Source: Lachnoclostridium sp. UBA1241 (lineage in GTDB: Bacteria; Bacillota; Clostridia; Lachnospirales; Lachnospiraceae). Taken from it: DNA of 11,353 nucleotides. This document shows positions 1 to 7,193 of the stretch, in pieces. Within the stretch, counting starts at the first letter, position 1. The number at the start of each line of letters is the position of its first letter. The stretch is from positions 1-11,353 of the forward strand of contig DBWJ01000006.1 in NCBI GenBank assembly GCA_002308955.1, in the 5' to 3' direction. The position numbers were made by a program, and so were the translations under genes. The notes below the pieces were generated by a model. The model saw only the letters and a list, made by a program, of their open reading frames with translations. It had not been told where the DNA came from and did not search any database.

Positions 1-290
1 TCCTCGCTTTCAGCTTCGGCAGATTCGTTAACTTCAGTTGTCTCAGTTACTTCTTCAGCAACTTCTTCAACGGCCTCGGTAGCTTCCTCTACAGTATCTT
101 CAGCTGTTTCGGTAACTTCCTCAACAGTTTCTCCAGCCGTCTCAGTAGTTTCCTCAACCGTCTCCTCAACCGTCTCGGCTACTTCCTCAGCAACGTTCTC
201 GGTAACTTCCTCAACAACATTCTCAGCGACTTCGGTAACTTCTTCCGCAGTCTCCGCAACTTCTTCAACCGCTTTCTCGACCGGCTCAAT
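1..290 (-). repeat. Second acidic heptad-repeat region, after MORN block 2
   Basis: After the last MORN repeat the protein returns to the same sequence style (for example AVEEVAETAEEVTEVAENV, then TVEEVTETAEDTVEEATEAV). This continues to the window edge, where the frame is still open. The return of the same low-complexity code after an intervening folded block implies internal duplication or a modular design. Confidence 0.75.
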
Positions 291-2732
291 ATACGGCTCG
301 GAAGAAATCTTCACACCATTCTCCCAAACCTGCTTTTCTTTGGTTCCGTTGGCAAATGTCATGACGCCTTCACCGTTCTGCCGGTTATTCGCCCACTCAC
401 CCTCGAAAACGTCGCCGTTCTCATAGCACAGACGACCATGTCCGGAAAATGCACCCGCCTCGAAATTGCCCTGATAACTCTCACCGGTCTTCTTCGTGAA
501 TTTACCCTGGCCGGACTTCATGCCATTTTCCCAATTGCCTTCATATACGCTGCCGCCGGCGTAGGTAAGAATACCCTGACCGTGACGCTTGCCGGCATAA
601 TAGCCGCCCTCGTACATATCGCCGTTCGGATAAATCATTAATCCGGTTCCCTGACGGCGTCCGTCGTAGAAATCGCCCTCGTAAATCTGACCGTTGTCAT
701 AGCTCTCAGTGAAGTATCCGGTCTTGCCCAGCGGCTTCTCGGGTGCCGGTGCCGGCGTCTCAACCGGAGCAGCCTCAGCAACGGGCTCTTCAGCGGGAAC
801 TTCTTCTGCAGGAGTCTCCTCTGCAGGTGCTTCCTCTGCGGGAGCCGCTTCTGCAACAACTTCTTCAGCAGGTGCTTCTTCAGTTGCAGTTTCCTCAACA
901 GTCTCAACTGCTTCTTCGACAGCCTCCGTTGCTTCTTCAGCAACTTCCTCGGTGGTCTCTGCCACTTCTTCAGCTACTTCTTCAACCGTCTCAGTAACTT
1001 CTTCTACAGTTTCTTCAGCGGTTTCAGTTACTTCTTCAGTAGCCTCAGTTGCTTCTTCGGAAACTTCCTCAGCCGCTGCTGCAACTTCTTCAACAGCTTC
1101 TTCAACCGTCTCAGTTACTTCTTCAGTAGCCTCAGTTGCTTCTTCGGAAACTTCCTCAACTGCCTCAGCGACTTCTTCTACAGCTTCTTCTGCAGTTTCA
1201 GTTGCTTCTTCAACAGCTTCTTCAACTGTCTCGGTCGCTTCTTCAGCTACTTCATCAGCGGTCTCTGCAACCTCTTCAACTGCCTCGGCAACTTCCGCAA
1301 CGGCTTCCTCAACCGGTGCGGTCTCCGCGGGGATATCTTCCTCGGGCGCATCGTACTCGAACTCGGCCGAAAGGGCACCGTCATCAAGCGGCGCCAGCTC
1401 TTCTACGGCCGCGGTCTGAGCGTAGCCGCCGAAGGCGTTGGCCTTCTCGTAATCATCCTCATCATCGAAGAATGAGATACCGATGGTCGGCTCTTCGCCG
1501 GGCTTATAAAGCGCGGTTTCCATGAATGCGTCTTCTGCGGGATTCTCCTCATATGCGGGCGGGAACCCGTCAGCGCGAAATGTGACAATCGGCTCAACCT
1601 TCTTAACAGGTTCTTCTTCCTCAACATCTACCGGTTCGTCAATCGGCATTTCGAAGAAATTATCATCCTTCTTCTCTGCAGGTGCCTCGTCGGAAGTCTC
1701 TTCTGAAGGTTTTCCAAAGAATCCCTCAATCGAGTCCGCAACCTTTTCAGCAGCGGTTTCAGTAGCTTCCGTAGCTGCTTCTGCAGCATCTTCTACAGGC
1801 TTTTCAATCGAATCCGCAGCATCTTCCATGGCGGTACCAAAAGCATCTGCTGCACTCTCTACAGTATCTGCGGCGTTTTCAACGGCATCCGCAACCGTAT
1901 CCGCGACGGCCTCCGCCGTCTCCGCAGCATCTTCCGCGGCTGCTCCTGCATTCGGCATTGCGTTGCGCGCGGCATTAAAGATTTCTTCCTCAACCTGCGA
2001 TACCGGCTCGGCAGCATAGAAGCGGTCTCCGCCTTCCTGCTCTCTGGCCTGCTGCTCGCGAAGCTGCTGGATCATGCGGTCGCGCTTCTCTTTTGCGAGA
2101 CGGCGGCGCTCATTCTCCTCGGCAAGTGCTTCTTCTTCCTGGCGTGCAAGTTCTTCCTGCTTCTGAATGAAGGCGGCAATCTGCTCGTCATCCGGCTTCT
2201 CGCGGAATGCGCAGACGCCGTTAATCCAGAAACCTTCCTCCGCGTGACCGTCGTGGAAGAACATCTTGCCCATGCCGTTCGGCAGGTCATTGCTCCACTC
2301 ACCGTCATACTCGCGGCCGTCTCCGAAGAATACATGCCCGCTGATTAGACGGCCCTGCTCATAGTAGCCTTCCAGAACGTTGCCGCCCGGGATTGACTCT
2401 TCGCCGTAGCCGTCGTATTTGTCGTGAACCCATTCCCCATCGTAATAAGCGTCATTGCGGAACACGAGCTTCCCCTTGCCGTGACGCATGCCATCCTTGA
2501 ACTCGCCGCGGTAAGACTTCCGCGAGTCCGAATCATTGTATGTCAGTTCTCCCCGTCCGTTCGGGATTCCGTTCTTGGTCTTTCCGTAATAACGCCCCTC
2601 CGGGAGCAGCAGTTCCTGGTCAGCAAGAGAAGTATCCGCATGCTGTGTGTTCAGTTTAAAACGGCACTTGACACACAAACCATCCCCGCCGGCTTTGTTC
2701 TCATTGCACATAACACATAACATTTCCGCCAT
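1..2732 (-). CDS. Large zinc-ribbon/MORN-repeat protein with acidic heptad regions (3' end outside window)
   Basis: The frame is open from ATG 2732 to the window edge, giving 910 visible residues and no stop. The start has a GGAGG site 8 bases upstream. Residues 6-23 carry a zinc ribbon (C6xxC9, C20xxC23). Residues 48-173 hold about five degenerate MORN repeats such as YRGEFKDGMRHGKGKLVF. Residues 183-235 are a charged, probably helical stretch rich in E, R, K and Q. Residues 262-340 and 470-615 are Ala/Glu/Val/Thr-rich, and 616-668 is a PAEE-type Pro/Ala/Glu linker. Residues 684-800 contain five MORN repeats with exact 23-residue spacing (aromatic residues at 684, 707, 730, 753, 776). An acidic region then runs from about 815 to the edge. 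There is no signal peptide or membrane segment, so it is probably cytoplasmic. MORN repeats are linked to membrane or protein scaffolding, but no catalytic domain is visible. Function unknown; architecture well supported. Confidence 0.92.
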   Translation of the reverse strand, partial: MAEMLCVMCNENKAGGDGLCVKCRFKLNTQHADTSLADQELLLPEGRYYGKTKNGIPNGRGELTYNDSDSRKSYRGEFKDGMRHGKGKLVFRNDAYYDGEWVHDKYDGYGEESIPGGNVLEGYYEQGRLISGHVFFGDGREYDGEWSNDLPNGMGKMFFHDGHAEEGFWINGVCAFREKPDDEQIAAFIQKQEELARQEEEALAEENERRRLAKEKRDRMIQQLREQQAREQEGGDRFYAAEPVSQVEEEIFNAARNAMPNAGAAAEDAAETAEAVADTVADAVENAADTVESAADAFGTAMEDAADSIEKPVEDAAEAATEATETAAEKVADSIEGFFGKPSEETSDEAPAEKKDDNFFEMPIDEPVDVEEEEPVKKVEPIVTFRADGFPPAYEENPAEDAFMETALYKPGEEPTIGISFFDDEDDYEKANAFGGYAQTAAVEELAPLDDGALSAEFEYDAPEEDIPAETAPVEEAVAEVAEAVEEVAETADEVAEEATETVEEAVEEATETAEEAVEEVAEAVEEVSEEATEATEEVTETVEEAVEEVAAAAEEVSEEATEATEEVTETAEETVEEVTETVEEVAEEVAETTEEVAEEATEAVEEAVETVEETATEEAPAEEVVAEAAPAEEAPAEETPAEEVPAEEPVAEAAPVETPAPAPEKPLGKTGYFTESYDNGQIYEGDFYDGRRQGTGLMIYPNGDMYEGGYYAGKRHGQGILTYAGGSVYEGNWENGMKSGQGKFTKKTGESYQGNFEAGAFSGHGRLCYENGDVFEGEWANNRQNGEGVMTFANGTKEKQVWENGVKISSEPYIEPVEKAVEEVAETAEEVTEVAENVVEEVTENVAEEVAETVEETVEETTETAGETVEEVTETAEDTVEEATEAVEEVAEEVTETTEVNESAEAESE
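890..1320 (-). repeat. Acidic heptad-repeat coding region between the two MORN blocks
   Basis: The coding strand is built from GAA/GAG, GCT/GCA, GTT/GTC and ACT codons and encodes units such as VEEVTETVEEVAEE. Val/Ala/Thr recur at 3-4-3-4 spacing (residues 1, 4, 8, 11, 15 of a unit), with Glu filling most other positions. This resembles a coiled-coil heptad with an almost entirely acidic surface. The pattern is seen directly; whether it forms a coiled coil, a single helix or is disordered is inference. Confidence 0.8.
1024..1158. repeat. 48-base direct repeat pair, 87-base period, in frame
   Basis: Bases 1024-1071 and 1111-1158 are identical as read by eye, beginning tcagttacttcttcagtagc on the plus strand. 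The offset is 87 bases, or 29 codons, so the duplication keeps the MORN-protein frame. The flanks diverge by synonymous or conservative changes. This looks like recent tandem duplication within a low-complexity gene. Confidence 0.85.
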
Positions 2733-2756
2733 ACAGTAACCCTCCTTCTCAAACGC

Positions 2757-2783
2757 ATAATACGCCTACTTATCATAATACCA
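2757..2783 (-). promoter_or_regulatory. Probable promoter of the MORN-repeat gene
   Basis: Reading the minus strand, TTGGTATTATG contains an extended -10 (TGG then TATTAT at 2780-2775). A second TATTAT lies at 2762-2757, with TTGGTA 16 bases upstream as a possible -35. Both sit 25-45 bases before the start codon and just downstream of the terminator that closes the previous operon. Which of the two is used cannot be decided by eye. Confidence 0.5.
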
Positions 2784-2823
2784 ACTTTGGGCCGAAAATT
2801 CTACAAAAAAATGCAAAAATCCC

Positions 2824-2854
2824 TAAAAAATAAGGTCATCCGAAAGATGACCTT
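2824..2854 (-). terminator. Intrinsic terminator of the accessory operon
   Basis: A 9-bp stem (aaggtcatc, 2832-2840, with gatgacctt, 2846-2854) closes a 5-base CGAAA loop. On the minus strand it is followed by A then six T residues. It begins 13 bases after the stop codon of the nucleotidyltransferase gene and separates the accessory cluster from the MORN gene. Confidence 0.85.
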
Positions 2855-2867
2855 TTATACGACATAA

Positions 2868-3644
2868 TTATATCAACTCTTTTTCCAGAACATCCGCATA
2901 CTGCTGCACGACCGGGCCGAGTTTACAGAGCCATTCTTTGATTTCCGCCCTTTCTTTATACTCCGCGGGATTCTGCCTGATGGAAAGCGTTGTCCGAAGC
3001 GCCGATTCGTCTTCAAACAGATTCTCACGAAGCGCCCACATCCCCGCCTGCGTCTTGGAGATGACCTCGCCGTATCTCACCGTGTAAATGCATTTGGCGA
3101 TATCCAGCAGCCATCCGCAGGAGTAAAGCTGTTCATTGGTTTCACGGGCGTATCGGCGGATTGACTCATAGTGCTCCCTCACCGCATCCACAAGCTCCGA
3201 TTGGCTGGGTTTTCGAAATATGCTGCGATCCGCTTTTCCGAAGACACAACGACCGTATTCAGCCAGCTCGTATGCGGAGAAAACATCCATCCGATAATCG
3301 TCCGTAATCCGCTGCCCGGAGGTTCCCCAGTAAACCAGCCTTGTGTACCTGCCTGACAGGTATTCGGGAAGGCTGACGATAACTCCCTCAAAAGAACGGT
3401 AATACGGGTTGTCCGGTTCCTCCTCAAGCATGGTCTGCCTCAGCATAAGCAATTCCTGCGCCTGCGATTCGGCGATTTCCCCTTCTGTCAGAACCAGAAA
3501 GTCAATATCGCTCCACCCAAGCCGGAAATCCTTAAGAACCACGCTTCCGTAAAGCCATATGCTGTTTATGCTTCCGCCCATGACGGAAGCGATTCGGTGT
3601 GTCATTTTACGGATTGACTCATCCATAATTCCCGCAAATTCCAT
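2868..3644 (-). CDS. AadA-like nucleotidyltransferase (aminoglycoside adenylyltransferase family)
   Basis: A 258-residue protein with the nucleotidyltransferase signature LYGSVVLKDF...SDIDFLVL: G33, S34, D46 and D48 match the GS-x(n)-DxD site that binds nucleotide and metal. The following helical region, with paired aromatics and REHYESIRRYA, resembles the C-terminal domain (DUF4111 type) of ANT(3'')/ANT(9) enzymes that transfer AMP to streptomycin or spectinomycin. Length agrees with that family (about 260). I chose ATG 3644 because AGGAG lies 4 bases upstream; ATG 3656 would add four residues but has no binding site. It starts just after the GNAT stop codon (3646-3648), so the two are translationally coupled. 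The real substrate cannot be read from sequence; resistance is inference. It is the last gene before the terminator. Confidence 0.85.
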   Translation of the reverse strand: MEFAGIMDESIRKMTHRIASVMGGSINSIWLYGSVVLKDFRLGWSDIDFLVLTEGEIAESQAQELLMLRQTMLEEEPDNPYYRSFEGVIVSLPEYLSGRYTRLVYWGTSGQRITDDYRMDVFSAYELAEYGRCVFGKADRSIFRKPSQSELVDAVREHYESIRRYARETNEQLYSCGWLLDIAKCIYTVRYGEVISKTQAGMWALRENLFEDESALRTTLSIRQNPAEYKERAEIKEWLCKLGPVVQQYADVLEKELI

Positions 3645-3645
3645 T

Positions 3646-4071
3646 CTACTCCTCATCCATGATCAGCCATTGATCCATTCCCGGACCCGCGTCATCGTTC
3701 GGACGCACTTTGAACCCGAATTTCTCGTAAAACGGTTCTTTCCCTTTGGCAGAGTTTAATGTCAGCTTTACTTTGTACCCGGGTTTCATCCCTTCTTTTA
3801 GCTTCCGGATGCTTGCCTCAACAAGTTTACGCCCTATTCCCTGCCCCTGATACTTCGGATCCACAATAACATCGGACAGAAAAGCAATATATCCGCCGTC
3901 CCAGAGTAATCTGACAACTCCGATTGCTTTATCGTCGTCGCGCACGCAAAGGATCATGAAAGCTTTCTCGATACAGGCCCGGGCCTGTTCAAGCGGGAAC
4001 TCAACCCATCCGACCATCTTGCGAAGTCCCATATATTCTTCCGGCGTAATGTATTCGCTGTATGTAATCAC
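3646..4071 (-). CDS. GNAT-family N-acetyltransferase
   Basis: A 141-residue single-domain GNAT protein, the usual size for this superfamily. The acetyl-CoA pyrophosphate loop is Q75-GQGIG-R81 after the beta-4 strand ending VIVDPKY. Motif B is the KEPFYEKFGFKVRP segment near residues 111-124, typical of the C-terminal strand and helix. The start codon is GTG (4071-4069), with GGGAG about 9 bases upstream. The acceptor is unknown: members acetylate antibiotics, protein N-termini, polyamines or amino acids. Its tight coupling to an aminoglycoside-type nucleotidyltransferase makes a small-molecule-modifying pair plausible but unproven. Confidence 0.88.
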   Translation of the reverse strand: MITYSEYITPEEYMGLRKMVGWVEFPLEQARACIEKAFMILCVRDDDKAIGVVRLLWDGGYIAFLSDVIVDPKYQGQGIGRKLVEASIRKLKEGMKPGYKVKLTLNSAKGKEPFYEKFGFKVRPNDDAGPGMDQWLIMDEE

Positions 4072-4121
4072 GTTTCTACGCTCCCAAAATAAGAATTCAT
4101 TAACAACGAGCTTGTTACATT

Positions 4122-4706
4122 TTACGTTTCATTTCCTTCTTGGGCAAGAAGTATCGAATCTATAATTTCATCACCATTACCGGGAACCACAAACTTTTCA
4201 AACACCCTATCGGCCACTTCGGTTCTCATGCCTGTTCTTTCTTTGAAAATCTTAATTTTCGGGGTGGTACTGTTCTTAGGACAGTACAGGCCAACTTCTA
4301 CGGGAACATATCGGAATCTCTTCTCGCTCATATTACGTCTGATGTCCGCTGCATAAAACGCGTCCTTTTTACTTCTGGAATAGACAAAAAAGCCCATTGA
4401 AGAAATCAGGGCTAAAACGCCAAATGTGATCAGGAATCCCGGCGTGAAAGCGCGTGTATAAGCTATCAGGCAAAACGCGAAGAGCAGCGAAAAACCAATC
4501 CCCCCAAGCGCCAGCTTATTGCGTTCTTTCTTTATGCAGCTGTTACATATTCCGACCCTTTCAACAGTTTCATAGTTCTCAAATATAGTAGCTTTAGTCT
4601 GTTTGACAACTATATACTCCTTACTTTGAGATGCTATCACTGATCTTACTACAACAAATCTGTAATCTTTCTCAGCATCTTTTTTGCACCGTACACATTG
4701 ACTCAT
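4122..4706 (-). CDS. Zinc-ribbon membrane protein, two TM helices, function unknown
   Basis: A 194-residue protein. C4xxC7 and C54xxC57 form a split zinc-ribbon pair around a small beta-rich segment. Two hydrophobic helices follow (about residues 66-84 and 89-109) with a short TRAFTPG turn. Residues 110-194 are hydrophilic and basic at first (SRSKKD), so both soluble parts probably face the cytoplasm. AGGGGG precedes ATG 4706. I do not recognise a named family. A stop at 4122 and a 50-base gap separate it from the GNAT gene; that gap contains only a weak hairpin without a T run. Confidence 0.75.
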   Translation of the reverse strand: MSQCVRCKKDAEKDYRFVVVRSVIASQSKEYIVVKQTKATIFENYETVERVGICNSCIKKERNKLALGGIGFSLLFAFCLIAYTRAFTPGFLITFGVLALISSMGFFVYSRSKKDAFYAADIRRNMSEKRFRYVPVEVGLYCPKNSTTPKIKIFKERTGMRTEVADRVFEKFVVPGNGDEIIDSILLAQEGNET

Positions 4707-4733
4707 ATTGACCCCCTATTCACATAAATACAA

Positions 4734-5063
4734 TTACTTAGATAACTCAATTAATTCTTCCTTTGAGTATTCCTTATATCTTCCGTCACCAAACATAGTA
4801 TTAGTTGTATCAGGCAATTTTTTCAAAAGTTTCTTCAAATCAATCTCTTTAGGAAACTCGATATAATTTCCATTTTCATCTTCATCTTTATGAACGCAAA
4901 AGATAAAGTCTCCATTTTCAAAATCAATATCAAATGTATCCGTCACATCAAGTGCATCCACATCAAAATACAGTTCTTGATTATCTATGAATTTTTCATA
5001 AATGAATTCAAAAAGAGCTTCCTTGCTGATTTTAATCACTCTTATTCTGTTTTCATCAATCAT
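4734..5063 (-). CDS. Small acidic protein of unknown function, AT-rich gene
   Basis: A 109-residue soluble protein with strongly acidic composition, including VDALDVTDTFDIDFENGD and HKDEDENGN runs. It ends in the helix KEYSKEELIELSK. There are no membrane segments, signal peptide or cysteine motifs (one Cys). ATG 5063 is preceded by AAGGGG at 5 bases. In the 60 bases from 4741 I count about 32% GC, against about 57% in a cysS block, so it looks foreign to its neighbours. The size, acidity and operon setting resemble orphan immunity or antitoxin-type proteins, but no family match is claimed. Confidence 0.7.
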   Translation of the reverse strand: MIDENRIRVIKISKEALFEFIYEKFIDNQELYFDVDALDVTDTFDIDFENGDFIFCVHKDEDENGNYIEFPKEIDLKKLLKKLPDTTNTMFGDGRYKEYSKEELIELSK

Positions 5064-5077
5064 AGTAACCCCTTTTC

Positions 5078-5443
5078 CTATTTGCTTCTGATCTTAGTCC
5101 CTAACGGGAACAAACTGAGTTTCGCGAATTTGAAATACTGCAGGCCAAACGGAAGGCCTACAATCGTGAGACAGCATACCACGCCGAAGCCCACGAAAAG
5201 AATGGCCATCTCAATCCCTCCCAAAAACCACCAGATGAAATTGAGCAACACCTCTCCAATATCACAAGCGGTCTCCACTTCTTTCCCGAACGGGCTCAGC
5301 GCCAGTTTTGCGAACTTGAAGCACTGAAGTCCGATGGGAATTCCTAAAACGGACAGGCACCAAAGGCATCCCAAAACAAAGAACAGGAAGGCCGATATCG
5401 CCCCGCCGCATATGAGCCAGATCAGGTTACCTAACAGTTTCAT
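5078..5443 (-). CDS. yccF: YccF domain inner membrane protein
   Basis: A 121-residue hydrophobic protein with the YccF (DUF307) two-fold internal repeat: GIPIGLQCFKFAKLALSPFG at 34-53 and GLPFGLQYFKFAKLSLFPLG at 96-115. Each is preceded by a hydrophobic helix or helical hairpin (about 5-33 and 66-95). N-terminal MKLLGNLIWLICGG and the central LNFIWWFLGG are family hallmarks. The protein is somewhat shorter than the E. coli protein (about 148). The biochemical role of the family is not established. GGAGG lies 8 bases before ATG 5443, and the gene overlaps the upstream gene by 17 bases, so co-translation is likely. Confidence 0.92.
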   Translation of the reverse strand: MKLLGNLIWLICGGAISAFLFFVLGCLWCLSVLGIPIGLQCFKFAKLALSPFGKEVETACDIGEVLLNFIWWFLGGIEMAILFVGFGVVCCLTIVGLPFGLQYFKFAKLSLFPLGTKIRSK

Positions 5444-5831
5444 GGTTGTCTCCTCCTAAGCTTTGCTCCTTTTTACTCCGAATTCTGCCGCGGGTACCAT
5501 TGATATAGCAGACCCCGGGATCGGTCGGCAGATATCGCACCTCCACATCAGTCCCCCCGAACTCGTTCGTGTTATACATGATGTCGAGTTCCACCATATA
5601 AACAACATTGTCGACCGTGTATTCGTAAACCGGATCCCAGCATCCTTCAACAGACCTTCCGTTGAGTTTTCCTCTCCATTCAGGGTATAAGAAATGACCC
5701 GGAACAACACTTGTGCATCTCTTCTCCAAACAGAGACGGTCATAAAGACTCTTCAAAAAAACAATCAATGCGACGCCTGCACAACCAATCAAAAACCAGA
5801 TTATGCTATCCCCCCTTTCCTTCTGACGCAA
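5427..5831 (-). CDS. DUF3592-like single-pass membrane protein, uncertain start
   Basis: Up to 134 residues. An N-terminal hydrophobic helix (about 10-27, IIWFLIGCAGVALIVFL) anchors a beta-rich domain. PVYEYTVDNVVY and VEVRYLPTDPGVCYI look like the DUF3592 pattern in which a Y-x-V-dG-x-xY strand is followed by V-x-Y-x-P-x-x-P. The only usual start before the helix is TTG 5831, which has no binding site. A very strong AAGGAAAGGGGGG tract lies inside codons 3-7, placed for initiation at ATA 5804 (codon 10). The neighbour yccF overlaps its 3' end. Function unknown; family assignment moderate. Confidence 0.7.
   Translation of the reverse strand: MRQKERGDSIIWFLIGCAGVALIVFLKSLYDRLCLEKRCTSVVPGHFLYPEWRGKLNGRSVEGCWDPVYEYTVDNVVYMVELDIMYNTNEFGGTDVEVRYLPTDPGVCYINGTRGRIRSKKEQSLGGDNHETVR
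5802..5823 (-). promoter_or_regulatory. Strong Shine-Dalgarno tract facing an ATA codon
   Basis: On the minus strand GAAGGAAAGGGGGG (5823-5810) is followed by five bases and then ATA at 5804-5802, in frame with the DUF3592-like gene. Spacing is ideal for initiation, but the triplet is ATA rather than ATG, GTG or TTG. The next TTG in frame (5792) is 17 bases away. Either a non-canonical start or a mutated start is implied. Confidence 0.6.
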
Positions 5832-5834
5832 ATA

Positions 5835-6440
5835 CTACTTTATAAATCTATAAATCCAATTCAGTCTGAATTCAATCTGTTCATCCGTATGAAACCAATG
5901 CTCACCGTTTGGCATGACAGTAAGTTCGGCATTGATTGCTTTAGCGAACTCTGTCATGGTTTCTATTGCTTGGAAGTTGTCTTTCTCGCCATACAGGATA
6001 TACGTGGGAACCTTCCATGCGACGGGATGTTTCCTTACCCATGTGAGATATTCCCATGAAAGAATTTCATCTGCGGAAATCCGTATATGCTTTTGCGTTT
6101 TCAAGTCTTCATCAGATATGTCAGCCCGCTCCATCATATCCTGTATCAGTCGTTCCATGTTTACTATCGGAGATATGAAGAATGCTTTCTTTATCACGCT
6201 GCCGACATCTGAAATCATCAGAAAATAAGCGCCCAAACTGGAAGCAATAACCGTTATAGATGAATACTTTTCAGACAGTTCGGCAAAGTATTCCTTATAC
6301 TCTGATTCTGCCTCCCACGGATTCTCCGATTTGTAATCAAATCCATATGTATCATATTCGGGAAAAAGCGGTTTGAAATACGCTGAATCGCTCGCCGTGC
6401 CACCCTTCCCATGTATATAAACAAGCGCTTTATTTGACAT
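5835..6440 (-). CDS. Alpha/beta hydrolase family protein
   Basis: A 201-residue compact alpha/beta hydrolase. The oxyanion loop is H10-GKGG after strand ALVYI. The nucleophile elbow is VIASSLGAYF with S68; its first small residue is Ala (A66-x-S-x-G70), not the usual Gly. The acid is D154 in YGEKDN, and the base H181 or H184 in NGEHWFH, so all three triad members are in place. Length and a short lid suggest a small serine esterase/RBBP9-like enzyme with cytoplasmic location (no signal peptide). The substrate is unknown. AGAGGA lies before ATG 6440; only 3 bases separate its stop from the TTG of the next gene. Confidence 0.87.
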   Translation of the reverse strand: MSNKALVYIHGKGGTASDSAYFKPLFPEYDTYGFDYKSENPWEAESEYKEYFAELSEKYSSITVIASSLGAYFLMISDVGSVIKKAFFISPIVNMERLIQDMMERADISDEDLKTQKHIRISADEILSWEYLTWVRKHPVAWKVPTYILYGEKDNFQAIETMTEFAKAINAELTVMPNGEHWFHTDEQIEFRLNWIYRFIK

Positions 6441-6493
6441 TGTCAGTCCTCTTCTCTCACAATTCTATTCTCCCCTAGTTAATTTCCAAGATC

Positions 6494-7150
6494 TTATCTC
6501 CTAAGCTTCCGCACTATACCGCCGATATTGAAATTATACTCGTCCTCTCTGGGATTCTTGAACCCGTTGAATTCGCTTACTTTTACCAGGTCAAACTGGT
6601 ATCCGTAATTAACAGCTTCTTTATCCAATCTTCTGTCAATCATCTCTTTTCTGGCAAACCCTTTAATTGCAAGCAGGTATTTTCCGGCCGGAATATCCAC
6701 CCGGATATCAGAAAAACTTTTATAGCCGTTAAGGGAAATATTCCATCTCTCCTCACGCGAATGATAGCACTTGATGCCAAAAGGCCCTTCATATTCATGA
6801 CCTTCTTCGGGATATTCAGCCTCATCGAATTTCAAAAAAGATCCGAGGCCTGAAACCCACATTCCGTCCGCAATCTCAAGGTTAAAGCCCTCATACTCCA
6901 GGACCTGTTCCCACTGATCATCATACTCCTCCCCGAGGTTCTTAACCTTGATGCAATAATCATCACTGTCGAGCTGCGGCAACGGGATCCAAACGCCTTC
7001 TTTTACAAGTTTCAAAAACGTTTTCTTATCCTTTTGAAACAGCGCCAGCAGTTTCTTAGATTTGATTTTTTCTCTTTTGAGAAACCCCGTAAAATTCTCC
7101 ATTGACCAAATACAGATGCCATATTCGACTGCATGCACTTTTCTTTCCAT
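6494..7150 (-). CDS. Soluble protein of unknown function
   Basis: A 218-residue protein without signal peptide or membrane segments. The N-terminal third is helical and lysine-rich (EKIKSKKLLALFQKDKKTF, about 28-46). The remainder is beta-rich with aromatic and acidic patches (GMWVSGLGSFLKFDEAEYP, about 95-115) and a DIRVDIPAGKYLLAIKGFAR stretch near 150-170 that looks like a beta-sandwich edge. I do not recognise a family. GGAG sits about 10 bases before ATG 7150. Its reading frame is intact, and codon use (many GAA, AAA, AAG) resembles its neighbours. An immunity-type role would be speculation. Confidence 0.75.
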   Translation of the reverse strand: MERKVHAVEYGICIWSMENFTGFLKREKIKSKKLLALFQKDKKTFLKLVKEGVWIPLPQLDSDDYCIKVKNLGEEYDDQWEQVLEYEGFNLEIADGMWVSGLGSFLKFDEAEYPEEGHEYEGPFGIKCYHSREERWNISLNGYKSFSDIRVDIPAGKYLLAIKGFARKEMIDRRLDKEAVNYGYQFDLVKVSEFNGFKNPREDEYNFNIGGIVRKLRR

Positions 7151-7193
7151 ATTCCCACATCTCCTTTACTGCCGTAGCTAAGTTACCCAGACA

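Noticed and set aside
890..1320. CRISPR-like or tandem DNA array suggested by short repeated motifs
   Set aside because: The repeats have no constant-length unique spacers and keep the reading frame of the large protein, so they are coding repeats.
709..1419. Long plus-strand frames rich in Ser, Ala, Thr or Leu, Gln opposite the MORN gene (also 743-997, 1136-1525, 1522-2019)
   Set aside because: They are antisense shadows of the Glu/Ala/Val repeats: stop-free by codon bias, with no ribosome binding site and no recognisable domain.
4072..4121. Hairpin AACAA/TTGTT in the gap between the zinc-ribbon and GNAT genes as a terminator
   Set aside because: The stem is only 5 bp and lacks a following T run, so termination is unlikely.
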